Shown: positions 51,326 through 60,388, counted from the stretch's first letter. The stretch is DNA of 64,000 nt from UBA1413 sp964567485 (GCA_964567485.1 CAZMMX010000002.1:104045-168044), one strand, 5' to 3'. The notes: generated by a model not told the origin, from the letters alone. A program made the numbers and translations.

Positions 51326-51416
51326 GTTGCGCCAAGGTCATAAGATTATGATAATGCGCAGGTGTACAAGTGTTTACGTGTCTTATCAACAGGGTGTTCC
51401 GGCTCCTTGGCGTAAC
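51326..51416 (-). repeat. Long-range inverted repeat in the gap before kamA
   Basis: GTTGCGCCAAGG (51326-51337) pairs with CCTTGGCGTAAC (51405-51416) at 11 of 12 positions plus one G-U. An inner ATAAGA/TCTTAT pair (51340-51345 and 51381-51386) would extend the fold. It begins 13 bases after the stop of the 51429-52358 gene. It could be a terminator without T run, a processed RNA, or the remnant of a small mobile element. Confidence 0.5.
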
Positions 51417-51428
51417 ATAAAATTAACG

Positions 51429-52358
51429 TCAAAAGGCATCCATTTTACGGTATGCGTTGATGACGGCCTGTTCCCCTTCTTTGCCGGGTTTGCTTTTCCC
51501 ATGTTCCATGCACAGCACCCCCTGGTATCCTTTTTCGTGGATATGCCTGAAAATGTTCAGGAAGTTGATTTCACCGGTGGTAGGTTCTTTGCGTCCGGGG
51601 TTGTCGCCGAGGTGGAAGGTGGCGATATGTTCCCAGGCCATGTCGATGTTGGGGATGAGGTTACCCTCGCTGATCTGCTGATGGTAGAGGTCGTCGACGA
51701 TTTTGCAGGAGGGGTGGTTTACGGCCTTGCAGATCATATAACTTTGCGGAATGCTGGTCAGGAACAATCCCGGGTGGTCGGTGTGGGCGTTCAGGGGTTC
51801 CATCACCAGTACCAATCCCGAGGGACCGACGATGTCACAGCACATTCTCATGGTATCGATAACATTGGCCGTTTGGTAATCCCAGGCCAGTTTTTCATCA
51901 TAACGGCCGGGAACCACCAGTGCTGTTTTGGCGTTGGTTCGTTTTTGCACTTCCAGGGCCTGGGACATCCGTTCTTTGAACATTTCCCTGACTGACGGGT
52001 CGTTGAGGACCATTGAACGGGTGCCGAATTCGGCATAGAGGACGAAAGGTCCCAGGTCCATATTCCTGCGTGCCAGCTCCGAGGCGATCTTTTCCTGAAG
52101 GGCGGGCTCCTTGTTCATCAGGTCATTGTCGAAAATGGCCCTGAAGCCCTGGTCGTGGATAAACCGGATCTGGTCAATGGGGTCGTTTCCCGCATGCTCT
52201 CTGAACATCCCTAAACTGGGGGCATATTTCAACCGGAATTGTGCCCCGTTCGTCGTTTTCGTCTCCCCGGCCCATCCGTTAGCCGGGAATGTCACCCCTG
52301 TTGCCGCCACGGCTCCCAAAGCCGTGGTCCTGAGAAATCTCCTTCGTTCCATACTCAT
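51429..52358 (-). CDS. Tat-exported TIM-barrel isomerase, hydroxypyruvate isomerase-like
   Basis: The 309-residue protein starts with a Tat signal (RRRFLRTTALGAVAATGVTFPANGWA; twin arginine in RRRFLR). The mature part is an AP-endonuclease-2/xylose isomerase-like TIM barrel closest to hydroxypyruvate isomerases: VLVMEPLN, IVDDLYHQQISEGNLI, HLGDNPGRKEPTTGEINF and GVLCMEHGKSKPG supply the metal-binding Glu, Asp and His residues. ATG 52358 or 52352 can serve as start. Physiological substrate unknown. Export by Tat suggests a cofactor- or metal-loaded folded enzyme in the periplasm. The neighbouring kamA operon is not clearly related. Confidence 0.87.
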   Translation of the reverse strand: MSMERRRFLRTTALGAVAATGVTFPANGWAGETKTTNGAQFRLKYAPSLGMFREHAGNDPIDQIRFIHDQGFRAIFDNDLMNKEPALQEKIASELARRNMDLGPFVLYAEFGTRSMVLNDPSVREMFKERMSQALEVQKRTNAKTALVVPGRYDEKLAWDYQTANVIDTMRMCCDIVGPSGLVLVMEPLNAHTDHPGLFLTSIPQSYMICKAVNHPSCKIVDDLYHQQISEGNLIPNIDMAWEHIATFHLGDNPGRKEPTTGEINFLNIFRHIHEKGYQGVLCMEHGKSKPGKEGEQAVINAYRKMDAF

Positions 52359-52448
52359 TGGTTTATCGTTTTTTTTGAAGTTCCTAAAAATACAAATTAT
52401 TTACTCCGGTAATCAACCCCGGTGAAGTTGTTTCTCCTGTTCAAAAGG

Positions 52449-52483
52449 CCTTCCGGCGGCCAGAATGGCCGTAATCCGGAAGG
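52449..52483. repeat. Nested perfect hairpin in the divergent gap
   Basis: CCTTCCGG (52449-52456) pairs with CCGGAAGG (52476-52483). Inside, CGGCCA (52457-52462) pairs with TGGCCG (52466-52471) around a GAA loop. Plus-strand T residues follow at 52492-52496 and minus-strand TTTT at 52443-52446. It looks like a two-way terminator, but neither flanking gene is transcribed into it. Confidence 0.65.
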
Positions 52484-52641
52484 AATGATTATTTTTACCC
52501 ATTGAAAACGGAATATGATGAGGCTCATCGCGACAATGGCGGGACCACCTGAAATTAGGATTGACCCGGGAAACAGGGTTCCGCGGGGCATAACCCATCT
52601 TTTTCACGCGAAGTACCCTCATGAAGTAATAACATAAATAT

Positions 52642-54129
52642 ATGAATGTCAGGAGTGTATTTGCCGGTCTGCTGATGACCTTTTTTTCCCTGTCCGGAAA
52701 TTCACAACAGACCGGTGATCCGGTGTTGGAGACCTTCCACACGATATCGAGCCATGAACTGCTGGAGTATGCCGCGGAGCTGAGTTCTCCCCGTTATCGT
52801 GGCCGGCTGTCGGGGTCTCCCGAATATATCGCAGCGGCGGAATATGTGGCCGGGTTGCTGGATTCCTGGGGTCTGCGCCCTGTTATGGCCGACTCCTCCT
52901 TTTTTCAGTGGTTCCCGAATGCCTGGACCGAAGTCGTCACTCCCGGAAGCGTGGCGCTGAGGCCCCTGAGGGGAAAACCGGGGATCCCGGGACGCAAGCT
53001 CTCTTTTCCCGCTGATTTCTATCCCGGAGCCCACTCCTCTTCCGGCAGGGTTTCCGCAGAAGTGGTCTACGCCGGCTTCGGAATTACCGCCCCTGAACTG
53101 GGGTATGATGACTATGCCGGCCTTGATGTGAAGGGAAAGATCCTCCTCCTGGAACCCGGGGTGCCCTACACCGCCAATGACTCCACACTGGCACGGTGGG
53201 AGCCCTATAGTTATCACCGTTACAAATTCAGCCGCGCCAGGGAGCTGGGAGCCGTGGGATTACTCTACACGGGACTGACCGCCAACCCGAATACCAGTTA
53301 CCTCGAAGATTTTGTCTATGCCCACATCAGTGAAGAGGTGGCCGGGGAGCTGACCGCTATTTCCGGAAAACCCTTTGAGCAGCTGAAAAAGGAGATCACC
53401 GCCAGCATGCAGCCTTCTTCTTTTGCCACAGGCAGGGAGGTGGTCCTATCGGCCCGAACCCGTCATTTCCCCGGTTCCCGTGCCTGCAATGTGGTGGCCA
53501 TGATTCCGGGAGGTGATCCCGCACTGCAAAAGGAGGCCATCATTGTGGGGGCCCACCTCGATGCCGTAGGGCACCAGGGTACCCTGTTTCCCGGGGCCCT
53601 TGACAATGCTTCAGGGGTTTCCGACCTGTTGGGGGCTGCACACGCCCTGGCGGCCTCACCGGAGAAACCTGCCCGCACGGTCATCTTCGTCTTTTTCGGC
53701 GGCGAAGAGTGTGGCCTTTACGGCAGCCTGGCCAGTACCATGGAACCCTGGTGGCCCAAAGAGCAGGTTCTCTTTATGCTGAACCTCGATATGGTCGGCA
53801 ACGGAACAGGGTTTTTCCTCCAGGGGGCCGATTCCTATCCCGCCATGGCCCGCCATTTCGAAGAGGCCAACGGGAAATATCTCCACCGAAGCATGCGCAT
53901 GTCGGCGAACAGGCCCTCCTACGGAAGGCCCCGCTCCGATGGCGCCGTTTTCCTGAAGGCCGGATACCCCACCATGAACCTCTGGACCACCGGCACGGTG
54001 AAACCAGTCTATTACCACCAACCCCTCGACAATATCGACGGTCTCACCCCTGAAATCATGGAAGACGCCGCCAAACTGCTCTACCTGGGGTTATTGGGGG
54101 CTGCCGGTGACCGTTCCCTGACCCATTGA
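52642..54129 (+). CDS. Secreted M28-family metallopeptidase
   Basis: The 495-residue protein has a signal peptide (about 1-21) and the M28 aminopeptidase fold with an inserted PA-like domain (about 120-285). Zinc ligands and catalytic residues are visible: His305 and Asp307 in VGAHLDAVG, Asp321 in GALDNASG, Glu355-Glu356 in FFGGEECGLYGS (general base and ligand), Asp383 in LNLDMVG, and His459 in VYYHQPLDN. It should remove N-terminal amino acids from peptides in the periplasm or outside the cell. The DUF2797 gene follows after 10 bases. Confidence 0.92.
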   Translation: MNVRSVFAGLLMTFFSLSGNSQQTGDPVLETFHTISSHELLEYAAELSSPRYRGRLSGSPEYIAAAEYVAGLLDSWGLRPVMADSSFFQWFPNAWTEVVTPGSVALRPLRGKPGIPGRKLSFPADFYPGAHSSSGRVSAEVVYAGFGITAPELGYDDYAGLDVKGKILLLEPGVPYTANDSTLARWEPYSYHRYKFSRARELGAVGLLYTGLTANPNTSYLEDFVYAHISEEVAGELTAISGKPFEQLKKEITASMQPSSFATGREVVLSARTRHFPGSRACNVVAMIPGGDPALQKEAIIVGAHLDAVGHQGTLFPGALDNASGVSDLLGAAHALAASPEKPARTVIFVFFGGEECGLYGSLASTMEPWWPKEQVLFMLNLDMVGNGTGFFLQGADSYPAMARHFEEANGKYLHRSMRMSANRPSYGRPRSDGAVFLKAGYPTMNLWTTGTVKPVYYHQPLDNIDGLTPEIMEDAAKLLYLGLLGAAGDRSLTH

Positions 54130-54139
54130 AGAATTGCCG

Positions 54140-54943
54140 ATGAAGAAGGAAGGGAACATCCTCAAAATGCGGGTGGAATATGACCACCCCGTCAGGTATT
54201 ACCTGCCCCTGGGGGAGGAGGAGACCGGCATGAACGACCTGATCGGCCACAGGATCCGTCTCTCCTTCAGCGGAACGATTCACTGCATCTCCTGCGGAAA
54301 AGTCACCCGCACCTCTTACGGACAGGGTTTTTGTTACAACTGCCTCCAAACGGCTCCTGAAGCCAGTGAGTCGGTGTTGCAGCCGGAACTCTCCAAAGCC
54401 CACTTCGGCGTGGCCCGTGATATGGCTTATGCCCGGGAACACGACCTGATTGACCATGTTGTCTATCTGGCCATGTCACCCGATGTGAAAGTCGGCGTCA
54501 CCCGTCACCACCAGGTGCCGGTCAGGTGGATCGACCAGGGAGCCAACGCCGCCGTTATCATGGCACGCACCCCCAACCGCCACATCGCTGGCATCATGGA
54601 AGTGTGGCTGAAACAATACTACTCTGATAAGACCAACTGGAGGGAAATGCTCATGGGCCGTCACCTTCCGGCAGAAACCCTGCTGACGGAAAAGGAAAGG
54701 GCGGCCTCCCTGCTCACTCCCGAACTGAAAAAATACCTCTCGGCCAACGATGACATCACCCTGATCGACTACCCGGTGACTGCACCTCCCCGGCAAATCA
54801 ACAGCCTCACGTTCGACAAAACTCCCGTAGTGGAAGGCGTGCTGACGGGAATCAGGGGGCAGTACCTGATGATCGGCCATGACCAGGTCATCAATATGCG
54901 CCGCCATAGCGGTTACCTGATCACCCTCGAAGGGGAGGATTGA
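54140..54943 (+). CDS. DUF2797 protein with a four-cysteine metal-binding motif
   Basis: The 267-residue product is read from ATG 54140; the frame also opens at a TTG two codons earlier. Two cysteine pairs, CISCGK and CYNC, 17 residues apart, suggest a zinc knuckle near residue 50-75. VVYLAMSPDVKVGVTRHHQVPVRWIDQGANAAVIMARTPNRHIAGIMEVWLK is the signature stretch of DUF2797 and resembles a GIY-YIG-type beta-sheet core. Function is unknown; a nucleic-acid role is a guess. It is 10 bases after the M28 gene and 83 bases before the micro membrane protein. Confidence 0.82.
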   Translation: MKKEGNILKMRVEYDHPVRYYLPLGEEETGMNDLIGHRIRLSFSGTIHCISCGKVTRTSYGQGFCYNCLQTAPEASESVLQPELSKAHFGVARDMAYAREHDLIDHVVYLAMSPDVKVGVTRHHQVPVRWIDQGANAAVIMARTPNRHIAGIMEVWLKQYYSDKTNWREMLMGRHLPAETLLTEKERAASLLTPELKKYLSANDDITLIDYPVTAPPRQINSLTFDKTPVVEGVLTGIRGQYLMIGHDQVINMRRHSGYLITLEGED

Positions 54944-55026
54944 TGGACCGCCATGGCGAACAGGGAACCCCGAAAGCCGGAAAAGCTTTTCAAGGAATGA
55001 AACAACAAACTGTTAAAAAATAAGAG

Positions 55027-55197
55027 ATGAAGTTCATCAATGCAGCATTCAATGTGTCGGTGGCCCTTCTGGCCCTGATGGTAATCAACACTATTCTGCA
55101 CGTGGTGGTGATCCCTCAGTGGATCATCATGGTGGTGCTCATGATTGCCGCCCTCCTTTTCTTTGGCAGGGTATACCTCAGAATGAGGGGCCGATAG
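55027..55197 (+). CDS. 56-residue two-helix membrane protein
   Basis: ATG 55027 to TAG 55195-55197. The product has two hydrophobic helices: about residues 4-27 (AAFNVSVALLALMVINTIL) and about 32-50 (QWIIMVVLMIAALLFFG), joined by a short HVVVIP turn, and a basic end (RVYLRMRGR). The charge pattern suggests a hairpin with both ends in the cytoplasm. I do not recognise a family. It follows DUF2797 by 83 bases and precedes ilvE by 128. Codon use is ordinary and the frame is uninterrupted, which supports it being real. Confidence 0.6.
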   Translation: MKFINAAFNVSVALLALMVINTILHVVVIPQWIIMVVLMIAALLFFGRVYLRMRGR

Positions 55198-55260
55198 GTT
55201 CCGGAATGAAGCGGTTCTCTTTTTCGCTAAAACTGACCAATTTCCTGAATTCTTTCTCAC

Positions 55261-55268
55261 TATTTTTG
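55261..55268 (+). promoter_or_regulatory. -7 element of ilvE
   Basis: TATTTTTG matches TAnnTTTG, 57 bases before the ATG at 55326. No branched-chain leader peptide lies in the interval. Confidence 0.4.
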
Positions 55269-55325
55269 TTTATTTGAACGGCGATCCGCAAGGACACAGG
55301 AAGTGAACCATTAATTTATCTGGAT

Positions 55326-56339
55326 ATGGAAAATATAGACTGGAAAAATCTGGGTTTCGGTTACCGGAAGACCGATTACAATGTCCGTTGCTATTACCGT
55401 GACGGAAAATGGGGGGAACTGGAACTGAGTTCTTCTGAAGTGATCAACATGCATATGGGGGCCACGGCCCTTCATTATGGCCAGGAGGCTTTTGAGGGGC
55501 TGAAGGCTTTCATGGGAAAAGACGGCAAAGTGAGGATTTTCAGGCTGGAAGAGAATGCCAAAAGGATGCAGAGTTCCTCGGAGGGCATCATGATGGCGCA
55601 GTTCTCCACTGAGATGTTTGCGAAAGCGGTGAAGATGGCCGTGAACCTGAACCGGCATTATATTCCTCCTTATGAGTCGGGGGCATCGCTTTATATCAGA
55701 CCTCTCCTAATTGGTACGGGGGCCGAAATCGGCGTGAAACCTGCCAGTGAGTATCTTTTTATCGTCTTTGTCATGCCCGTGGGACCTTATTTCCGCGAGG
55801 GTTTCAAACCTACCGACCTGGTCATCCTCAGGCAATATGACCGTGCAGCACCCCAGGGAACCGGAAAATACAAGGTCGGAGGTAATTATGCCGCCAGCAT
55901 GGTGGCAGGCGTAAAAGCAAAAAAGGGAGGTTATTCGGCTGTTCTTTATCTCGACAGCAAGGAGAAGAAATATATCGACGAGTGCGGCCCTGCCAACTTC
56001 TTCGGCATCAAAAACAACACCTATGTCACTCCCGAGTCTGATTCCATCCTTCCGTCGATCACCAACAAAAGCCTGATGACCTTGGCTGCTGAAATCGGCA
56101 TGAACGTGGAACGACGCAAAGTGCCCTATGAGGAGCTGGTCACCTTCGAGGAAATCGGGGCCTGCGGAACAGCAGCCGTGATCTCTCCCATTAAAAGGAT
56201 CTACGATGCCGATGAGGATAGGGAATTTACCTATGGCACCGACCCCGGGCCCTGGAGTACCAAACTTTACAACAAACTAAGGGCTATTCAGTATGGTGAC
56301 GAACCCGACAAGTTCGGGTGGACTACCATCGTGGAGTAA
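55326..56339 (+). CDS. ilvE: Branched-chain amino acid aminotransferase
   Basis: The 337-residue PLP class IV transaminase has HMGATALHYGQEAFEGLKAF, RPLLIGTGAEIGV, the PLP lysine in GTGKYKVGGNYAASM, and ECGPANFFGIKNN with the ending EIGACGTAAVISPIKRI. It catalyses the last step of Leu, Ile and Val synthesis and the first of their breakdown, using glutamate. It is monocistronic: a promoter element lies upstream and a very strong terminator lies downstream at 56443-56486. Confidence 0.94.
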   Translation: MENIDWKNLGFGYRKTDYNVRCYYRDGKWGELELSSSEVINMHMGATALHYGQEAFEGLKAFMGKDGKVRIFRLEENAKRMQSSSEGIMMAQFSTEMFAKAVKMAVNLNRHYIPPYESGASLYIRPLLIGTGAEIGVKPASEYLFIVFVMPVGPYFREGFKPTDLVILRQYDRAAPQGTGKYKVGGNYAASMVAGVKAKKGGYSAVLYLDSKEKKYIDECGPANFFGIKNNTYVTPESDSILPSITNKSLMTLAAEIGMNVERRKVPYEELVTFEEIGACGTAAVISPIKRIYDADEDREFTYGTDPGPWSTKLYNKLRAIQYGDEPDKFGWTTIVE

Positions 56340-56442
56340 TTGGTGAATCCCGGAATTTGTCAGGGAGGGGCCCGACTATTCGCGGTGCTTTCATAAGCCG
56401 TTGAAGACTCCCCACCGATTGAGGGTCCTCTGCTGCCGGGTT

Positions 56443-56486
56443 ATGTTGCCTTGTTTTCCGCCCGGAAAACAAGGCAACATTTTTTT
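56443..56486 (+). terminator. Strong rho-independent terminator after ilvE
   Basis: ATGTTGCCTTGTTTTC (56443-56458) pairs perfectly with GAAAACAAGGCAACAT (56465-56480), followed by six T (56481-56486). It ends the ilvE transcript about 100 bases after the stop. The rest of the 355-bp gap (56340-56694) holds only the asnS promoter element and no gene that I can see. Confidence 0.92.
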
Positions 56487-56590
56487 ATGGGAACAGCACT
56501 CCTCCCGGAAGCCTTGCCTTCCCCTGATTTCTTCGGGGCCTGAGACCATAGGACTCCCATAAAACACGATAAATATTCATGGCAAAGTTG

Positions 56591-56598
56591 TATTTTTG
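56591..56598 (+). promoter_or_regulatory. -7 element of asnS
   Basis: TATTTTTG matches TAnnTTTG, about 96 bases before the ATG at 56695. The leader contains no Asn-rich ORF. Confidence 0.4.
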
Positions 56599-56694
56599 TC
56601 ACTTCTAAAAAATTAGCAACAGCACCGCCGGAACCGGGCTATGCAGCCAGAGGCGGTATAACAAGGGTTACAAGTTATTAAAGAGAGTAATGCT

Positions 56695-58131
56695 ATGATC
56701 AGGAAAAAGGTGAGGGAGATCCTCGAAAATGGCCAGGCCGGCGACGAAGTGCTGGTCAAGGGATGGGTTCGTACCCGCAGGGGCAGTAAGAATGTGAATT
56801 TTGTAGCCCTGAATGATGGTTCCACCATCCGTAACCTTCAGGTGGTGGCCGACGTGAATAATTTCAGTGAGGATCTTCTCAGGGACCTCAACACGGGAGC
56901 ATCTCTGGCGGTGCGTGGTACCCTGGTGGCTTCCGCGGGCAGCGGTCAGCAGCTCGAGCTGATCGCCCGCGAGATTGAAGTTCTGGGAACCGCCGATCCC
57001 GAGAAGTTCCCCATTCAGCCCAAGAAACACTCCCTGGAATTCCTCAGGGAAAATGCCCATCTCCGTTTCCGCACAAACACTTTTGGGGCGGTCTTCAGAA
57101 TCAGGCATGCCATGGCTTTTGCCATCCATGACTATTTCAACAGGCGTGGTTTTTTCTATCTCCACACCCCCATTATTACAGCTTCCGATGCCGAAGGGGC
57201 CGGACAGATGTTCAGGGTGACCACTCTTGACGCCCTGAAACCCCCACTAACCGAAGAGGGAAAAGTCGATTTCAACGCCGATTTCTTTGGTAAGCCCACC
57301 AACCTGACGGTTTCCGGCCAGCTCGAAGGCGAACTGGGAGCCACCGCCCTGGGGGATATCTACACCTTCGGTCCTACTTTCAGGGCCGAAAACTCCAATA
57401 CCACCCGTCACCTGGCAGAATTCTGGATGATAGAACCCGAAATGGCCTTCTATGACCTGAAAGACAACATGGACCTGGCTGAGGACTTCCTGAAGTCCCT
57501 CATTCGTTATGCCCTGGAACACTGCACCGACGACCTGGCCTTCCTGGCCGGCCGCCTGAAAGAGGAGGAAAAGGGAAAACCCCAGGATGAGCAGTCGATG
57601 GACCTGATCGAAAAACTGAAATTCGTGGCCGACAACGACTTTGTGCGCCTTTCCTATACCGAAGCCATCGATATCCTCCGTAATTCCAACCACTATAAGA
57701 AGAAGAAATTCCAGTTTCCCGTGGAGTGGGGCGTTGACCTTCAGAGTGAACACGAACGCTACCTGGTGGAAAAACACTTCCGGAAACCGGTGATCCTGAT
57801 TAATTATCCCCGTGAGATCAAGGCTTTCTACATGAAGCAGAACGATGACGGCACCACGGTGGCTGCCATGGACGTTCTCTTTCCCCAAATCGGGGAGATC
57901 ATCGGCGGTTCACAGCGCGAAGAGGATTACGATAAGCTGGTGGCCCGCATGCAGGAGATGAATATCCCCGTGGAAGAGATGTGGTGGTACCTCGATACCC
58001 GTCGTTTCGGAACAGTCCCCCACAGCGGCTTTGGCCTCGGTTTCGAACGTTTTATCCTTTTCATTACCGGCATGGGTAATATCAGGGATGTCATCGCCTT
58101 CCCCAGAACTCCCAGAAACGCAGAATTCTGA
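56695..58131 (+). CDS. asnS: Asparaginyl-tRNA synthetase
   Basis: The 478-residue class IIb synthetase has an N-terminal OB fold for the anticodon (VLVKGWVRTRRGSKNVNFVALNDGS), motif 2 in YTFGPTFRAENSNTTRHLAEFWMIEPEMAF, and motif 3 in GFGLGFERFILFITGMGNIRDVIAFPRTP. Between motifs 2 and 3 is the helical insertion usual for bacterial AsnRS (LKEEEKGKPQDEQSMDL). It attaches asparagine to tRNA-Asn. rpoN starts 38 bases downstream with its own -7 element. Confidence 0.95.
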   Translation: MIRKKVREILENGQAGDEVLVKGWVRTRRGSKNVNFVALNDGSTIRNLQVVADVNNFSEDLLRDLNTGASLAVRGTLVASAGSGQQLELIAREIEVLGTADPEKFPIQPKKHSLEFLRENAHLRFRTNTFGAVFRIRHAMAFAIHDYFNRRGFFYLHTPIITASDAEGAGQMFRVTTLDALKPPLTEEGKVDFNADFFGKPTNLTVSGQLEGELGATALGDIYTFGPTFRAENSNTTRHLAEFWMIEPEMAFYDLKDNMDLAEDFLKSLIRYALEHCTDDLAFLAGRLKEEEKGKPQDEQSMDLIEKLKFVADNDFVRLSYTEAIDILRNSNHYKKKKFQFPVEWGVDLQSEHERYLVEKHFRKPVILINYPREIKAFYMKQNDDGTTVAAMDVLFPQIGEIIGGSQREEDYDKLVARMQEMNIPVEEMWWYLDTRRFGTVPHSGFGLGFERFILFITGMGNIRDVIAFPRTPRNAEF

Positions 58132-58140
58132 AAAAAATGC

Positions 58141-58148
58141 TAATTTTG
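58141..58148 (+). promoter_or_regulatory. -7 element of rpoN
   Basis: TAATTTTG matches TAnnTTTG, 22 bases before the ATG at 58170. Confidence 0.4.
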
Positions 58149-58169
58149 AGGGTACCCAATAACCGGTGA

Positions 58170-59624
58170 ATGGAACAAAGACTCTCATTGCAGCAGAAAC
58201 TGCTCCAGAAACTTTCGCCTCAACAAATTCAGGTGATCAAGTTGCTGGAGATTCCTGCCCTGCAGCTCGAACAACGTATCAAGAAAGAGCTGGAGGAGAA
58301 CCCAGCCCTTGATGCGGAGGAGGATACCTCCTATGAAGCTGAGGAAGAGAGTGCGCCGGAATTACGGTCCGATAACGATAAAGACAATGAAGAGTTTTCG
58401 GTCGAAGACTATATGCCAGAAGATGAAATTCCGGGATACCGTCTGCAGACCAACAACTACTCTTCCGATGACAAGCAGACCGACATTCCCTTTTCTGTGG
58501 GCGATACCTTTCACGAGTTTTTGCTTGAGCAGGCGGGGATGGACAGTTTTAACGAGAGGGAACTGCAGCTGGCTGAATATATCATTGGCAATATCGATGA
58601 GGATGGGTATCTGCGTCGTGACCTTCCCTCTATCAGCGATGATCTGGCCTTCCATCTCAACATGAGCGTCAGCGAAGAAGAGCTGGCCGGTATTCTGCAG
58701 GTGATCCAGAGTTTTGACCCCCCGGGGGTGGGAGCCCGCGACCTCCAGGAGTCTCTGCTGCTTCAGCTGGAGAGAAGACAAGGAGAATCGCGTGAACTGG
58801 CCACGACCATCATCAGGGATTATTTTGAGGAGTTTACCCGCAAGCATTACGACAAAATTTCCCGTCGTCTTAATATCAGTGATACAGAACTCAAAAACGC
58901 TGTGGACCTCATTCTCAAGCTCAACCCCAAACCGGGGAGTTCATACAGCAATCCTCTCAACAGGTCCAACCAGCATATCGTGCCCGATTTTTTGCTCGAG
59001 GTCGTTGACGGGGAGCTGCAGTTGAGTCTGAACCAGAAAAATATGCCTGAACTGCGTATCAACGACTCCTATCTCGATATGCTCCATACCTTGTCGCGTG
59101 AAAAAAACGGATCAGCCAGGGGAACCCGGGAGGCCGTTTCCTTTGTGAAGCAGAAACTCGACTCGGCCAAGTGGTTCATCGACGCCATCAGGCAACGGCA
59201 GCAAACGCTGCTGGTCACCATGTCGGAAATCATTGAACTCCAGAAGGAGTATTTCATGGATGGCGACGAGACCCGGCTGAAACCCATGATCCTCAAGGAT
59301 ATCGCGGAACGCACCGGTCTCGACATCTCCACCATATCACGGGTCTCCAACAGCAAATATATCCAGACCCATTTCGGGATTTACCCCCTGAAATATTTCT
59401 TCTCGGAGGCCATGCAGAAAGATTCCGGAGAAGAAGTGTCGACACGGGAAATCAAAATGATCCTCAAGGAGTGTATCGATAACGAAGATAAGCGTCACCC
59501 GGTGACTGACGAAAAACTTACAGAGATACTCAGGGAAAAATCGTATAACATAGCCCGCCGCACGGTGGCCAAATACCGCGAACAACTCGACATTCCGGTG
59601 GCACGCCTGAGAAAAGAACTCTGA
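58170..59624 (+). CDS. rpoN: RNA polymerase sigma-54 factor
   Basis: The 484-residue protein has the Gln/Leu-rich activator-interacting region (SLQQKLLQKLSPQQIQVIKLLEIPALQLEQRI, about 5-40), an acidic linker (about 45-90), the core-binding domain and a C-terminal DNA-binding region. The RpoN box is exact (ARRTVAKYRE, about 462-471). Sigma-54 needs an AAA activator to start transcription; none is encoded in this window. The enhancer-dependent target genes cannot be read from here. Confidence 0.96.
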   Translation: MEQRLSLQQKLLQKLSPQQIQVIKLLEIPALQLEQRIKKELEENPALDAEEDTSYEAEEESAPELRSDNDKDNEEFSVEDYMPEDEIPGYRLQTNNYSSDDKQTDIPFSVGDTFHEFLLEQAGMDSFNERELQLAEYIIGNIDEDGYLRRDLPSISDDLAFHLNMSVSEEELAGILQVIQSFDPPGVGARDLQESLLLQLERRQGESRELATTIIRDYFEEFTRKHYDKISRRLNISDTELKNAVDLILKLNPKPGSSYSNPLNRSNQHIVPDFLLEVVDGELQLSLNQKNMPELRINDSYLDMLHTLSREKNGSARGTREAVSFVKQKLDSAKWFIDAIRQRQQTLLVTMSEIIELQKEYFMDGDETRLKPMILKDIAERTGLDISTISRVSNSKYIQTHFGIYPLKYFFSEAMQKDSGEEVSTREIKMILKECIDNEDKRHPVTDEKLTEILREKSYNIARRTVAKYREQLDIPVARLRKEL

Positions 59625-59686
59625 CCCGGGCTATTCCCTGTCCTATGCCCGGTGGATGGGGACCATACGTCCCAGATCCCTGTGGA

Positions 59687-60388
59687 CTATTCCCTGAACT
59701 TATACCCTATGCCCTTGAGCGTTTTAATGTAGTCGTTGCCGATTTTTTCACGCAACTTCCTGATATGTACGTCAATGGTGCGGTCTCCCACCACAACGTT
59801 ATCCCCCCAAACTGAGAAATAGATCTCCTCGCGGGTGAATACTTTCCCGGGTTTTGAGACCAGCAGGGAGAGGAGTTCGAACTCCTTTCGGGGAAGCACC
59901 ATTTCTTCATGGCCTATTTTGACCAGGTATCTCTCCCTGTCAATCACGAGCTCTCCGAAAGTCAGGGTGTTCTCGGTATGGGGAGTTTCCGTTTCCGTTA
60001 TGGTGGGACCCAGCCTCTTCAGAAGAGCCTTTACCCTGCTCACTAAAACCTTGGGGCGAATGGGCTTGGTGATGTAATCGTCGGCCCCCGCCTCAAAACC
60101 TGCAATTTGTGAGTAGTCTTCCCCCCGTGCCGTCAGGAAGGCAACAAGGGTATGCTGCAATACCGGAATCTTCCTGATCTCCTCACAAGTGGTGATCCCA
60201 TCCATCTCGGGCATCATCAGGTCAAGGAGAATCAGATGCGGCATATTTTTCTCGGCAATTTTCAGGGCCTCCTTTCCATTGTTGGCCGTGAAGACTGTAA
60301 ATCCCTCTTTTTCAAGGTTGTAGCTGATGAATTCCAGAATGTCATCTTCGTCATCGACCAGTAAAATCTTCAATTTATCGTCACTCAT
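59687..60388 (-). CDS. OmpR/PhoB-family response regulator
   Basis: The 233-residue protein has a receiver domain with acidic pair Asp12-Asp13, phosphoacceptor Asp56 (LLDLMMPEMDG), Thr86 (FLTARGE) and Lys108 (YITKP), and a C-terminal winged helix (LVSKPGKVFTREEIYFSVWGDNVVVGDRTIDVHIRKLREKIG). It is transcribed after its histidine kinase (gap about 90 bases). The divergent phosphate transporter gene carries three 11-bp direct repeats in its promoter, so a PhoB role is the best guess. The kinase lacks a PAS domain, so the signal path is not fully PhoR-like. Confidence 0.9.
   Translation of the reverse strand: MSDDKLKILLVDDEDDILEFISYNLEKEGFTVFTANNGKEALKIAEKNMPHLILLDLMMPEMDGITTCEEIRKIPVLQHTLVAFLTARGEDYSQIAGFEAGADDYITKPIRPKVLVSRVKALLKRLGPTITETETPHTENTLTFGELVIDRERYLVKIGHEEMVLPRKEFELLSLLVSKPGKVFTREEIYFSVWGDNVVVGDRTIDVHIRKLREKIGNDYIKTLKGIGYKFRE

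Noticed and set aside
51207..51389. 60-codon minus-strand ORF ending just before kamA
   Set aside because: No leader-type lysine run, no hydrophobic or domain pattern, and it overlaps the inverted repeat; probably non-coding.
56340..56694. Possible leader peptide or riboswitch before asnS
   Set aside because: Only a short ORF without Asn codons and no conserved fold could be seen; the gap is explained by the ilvE terminator and a promoter element.
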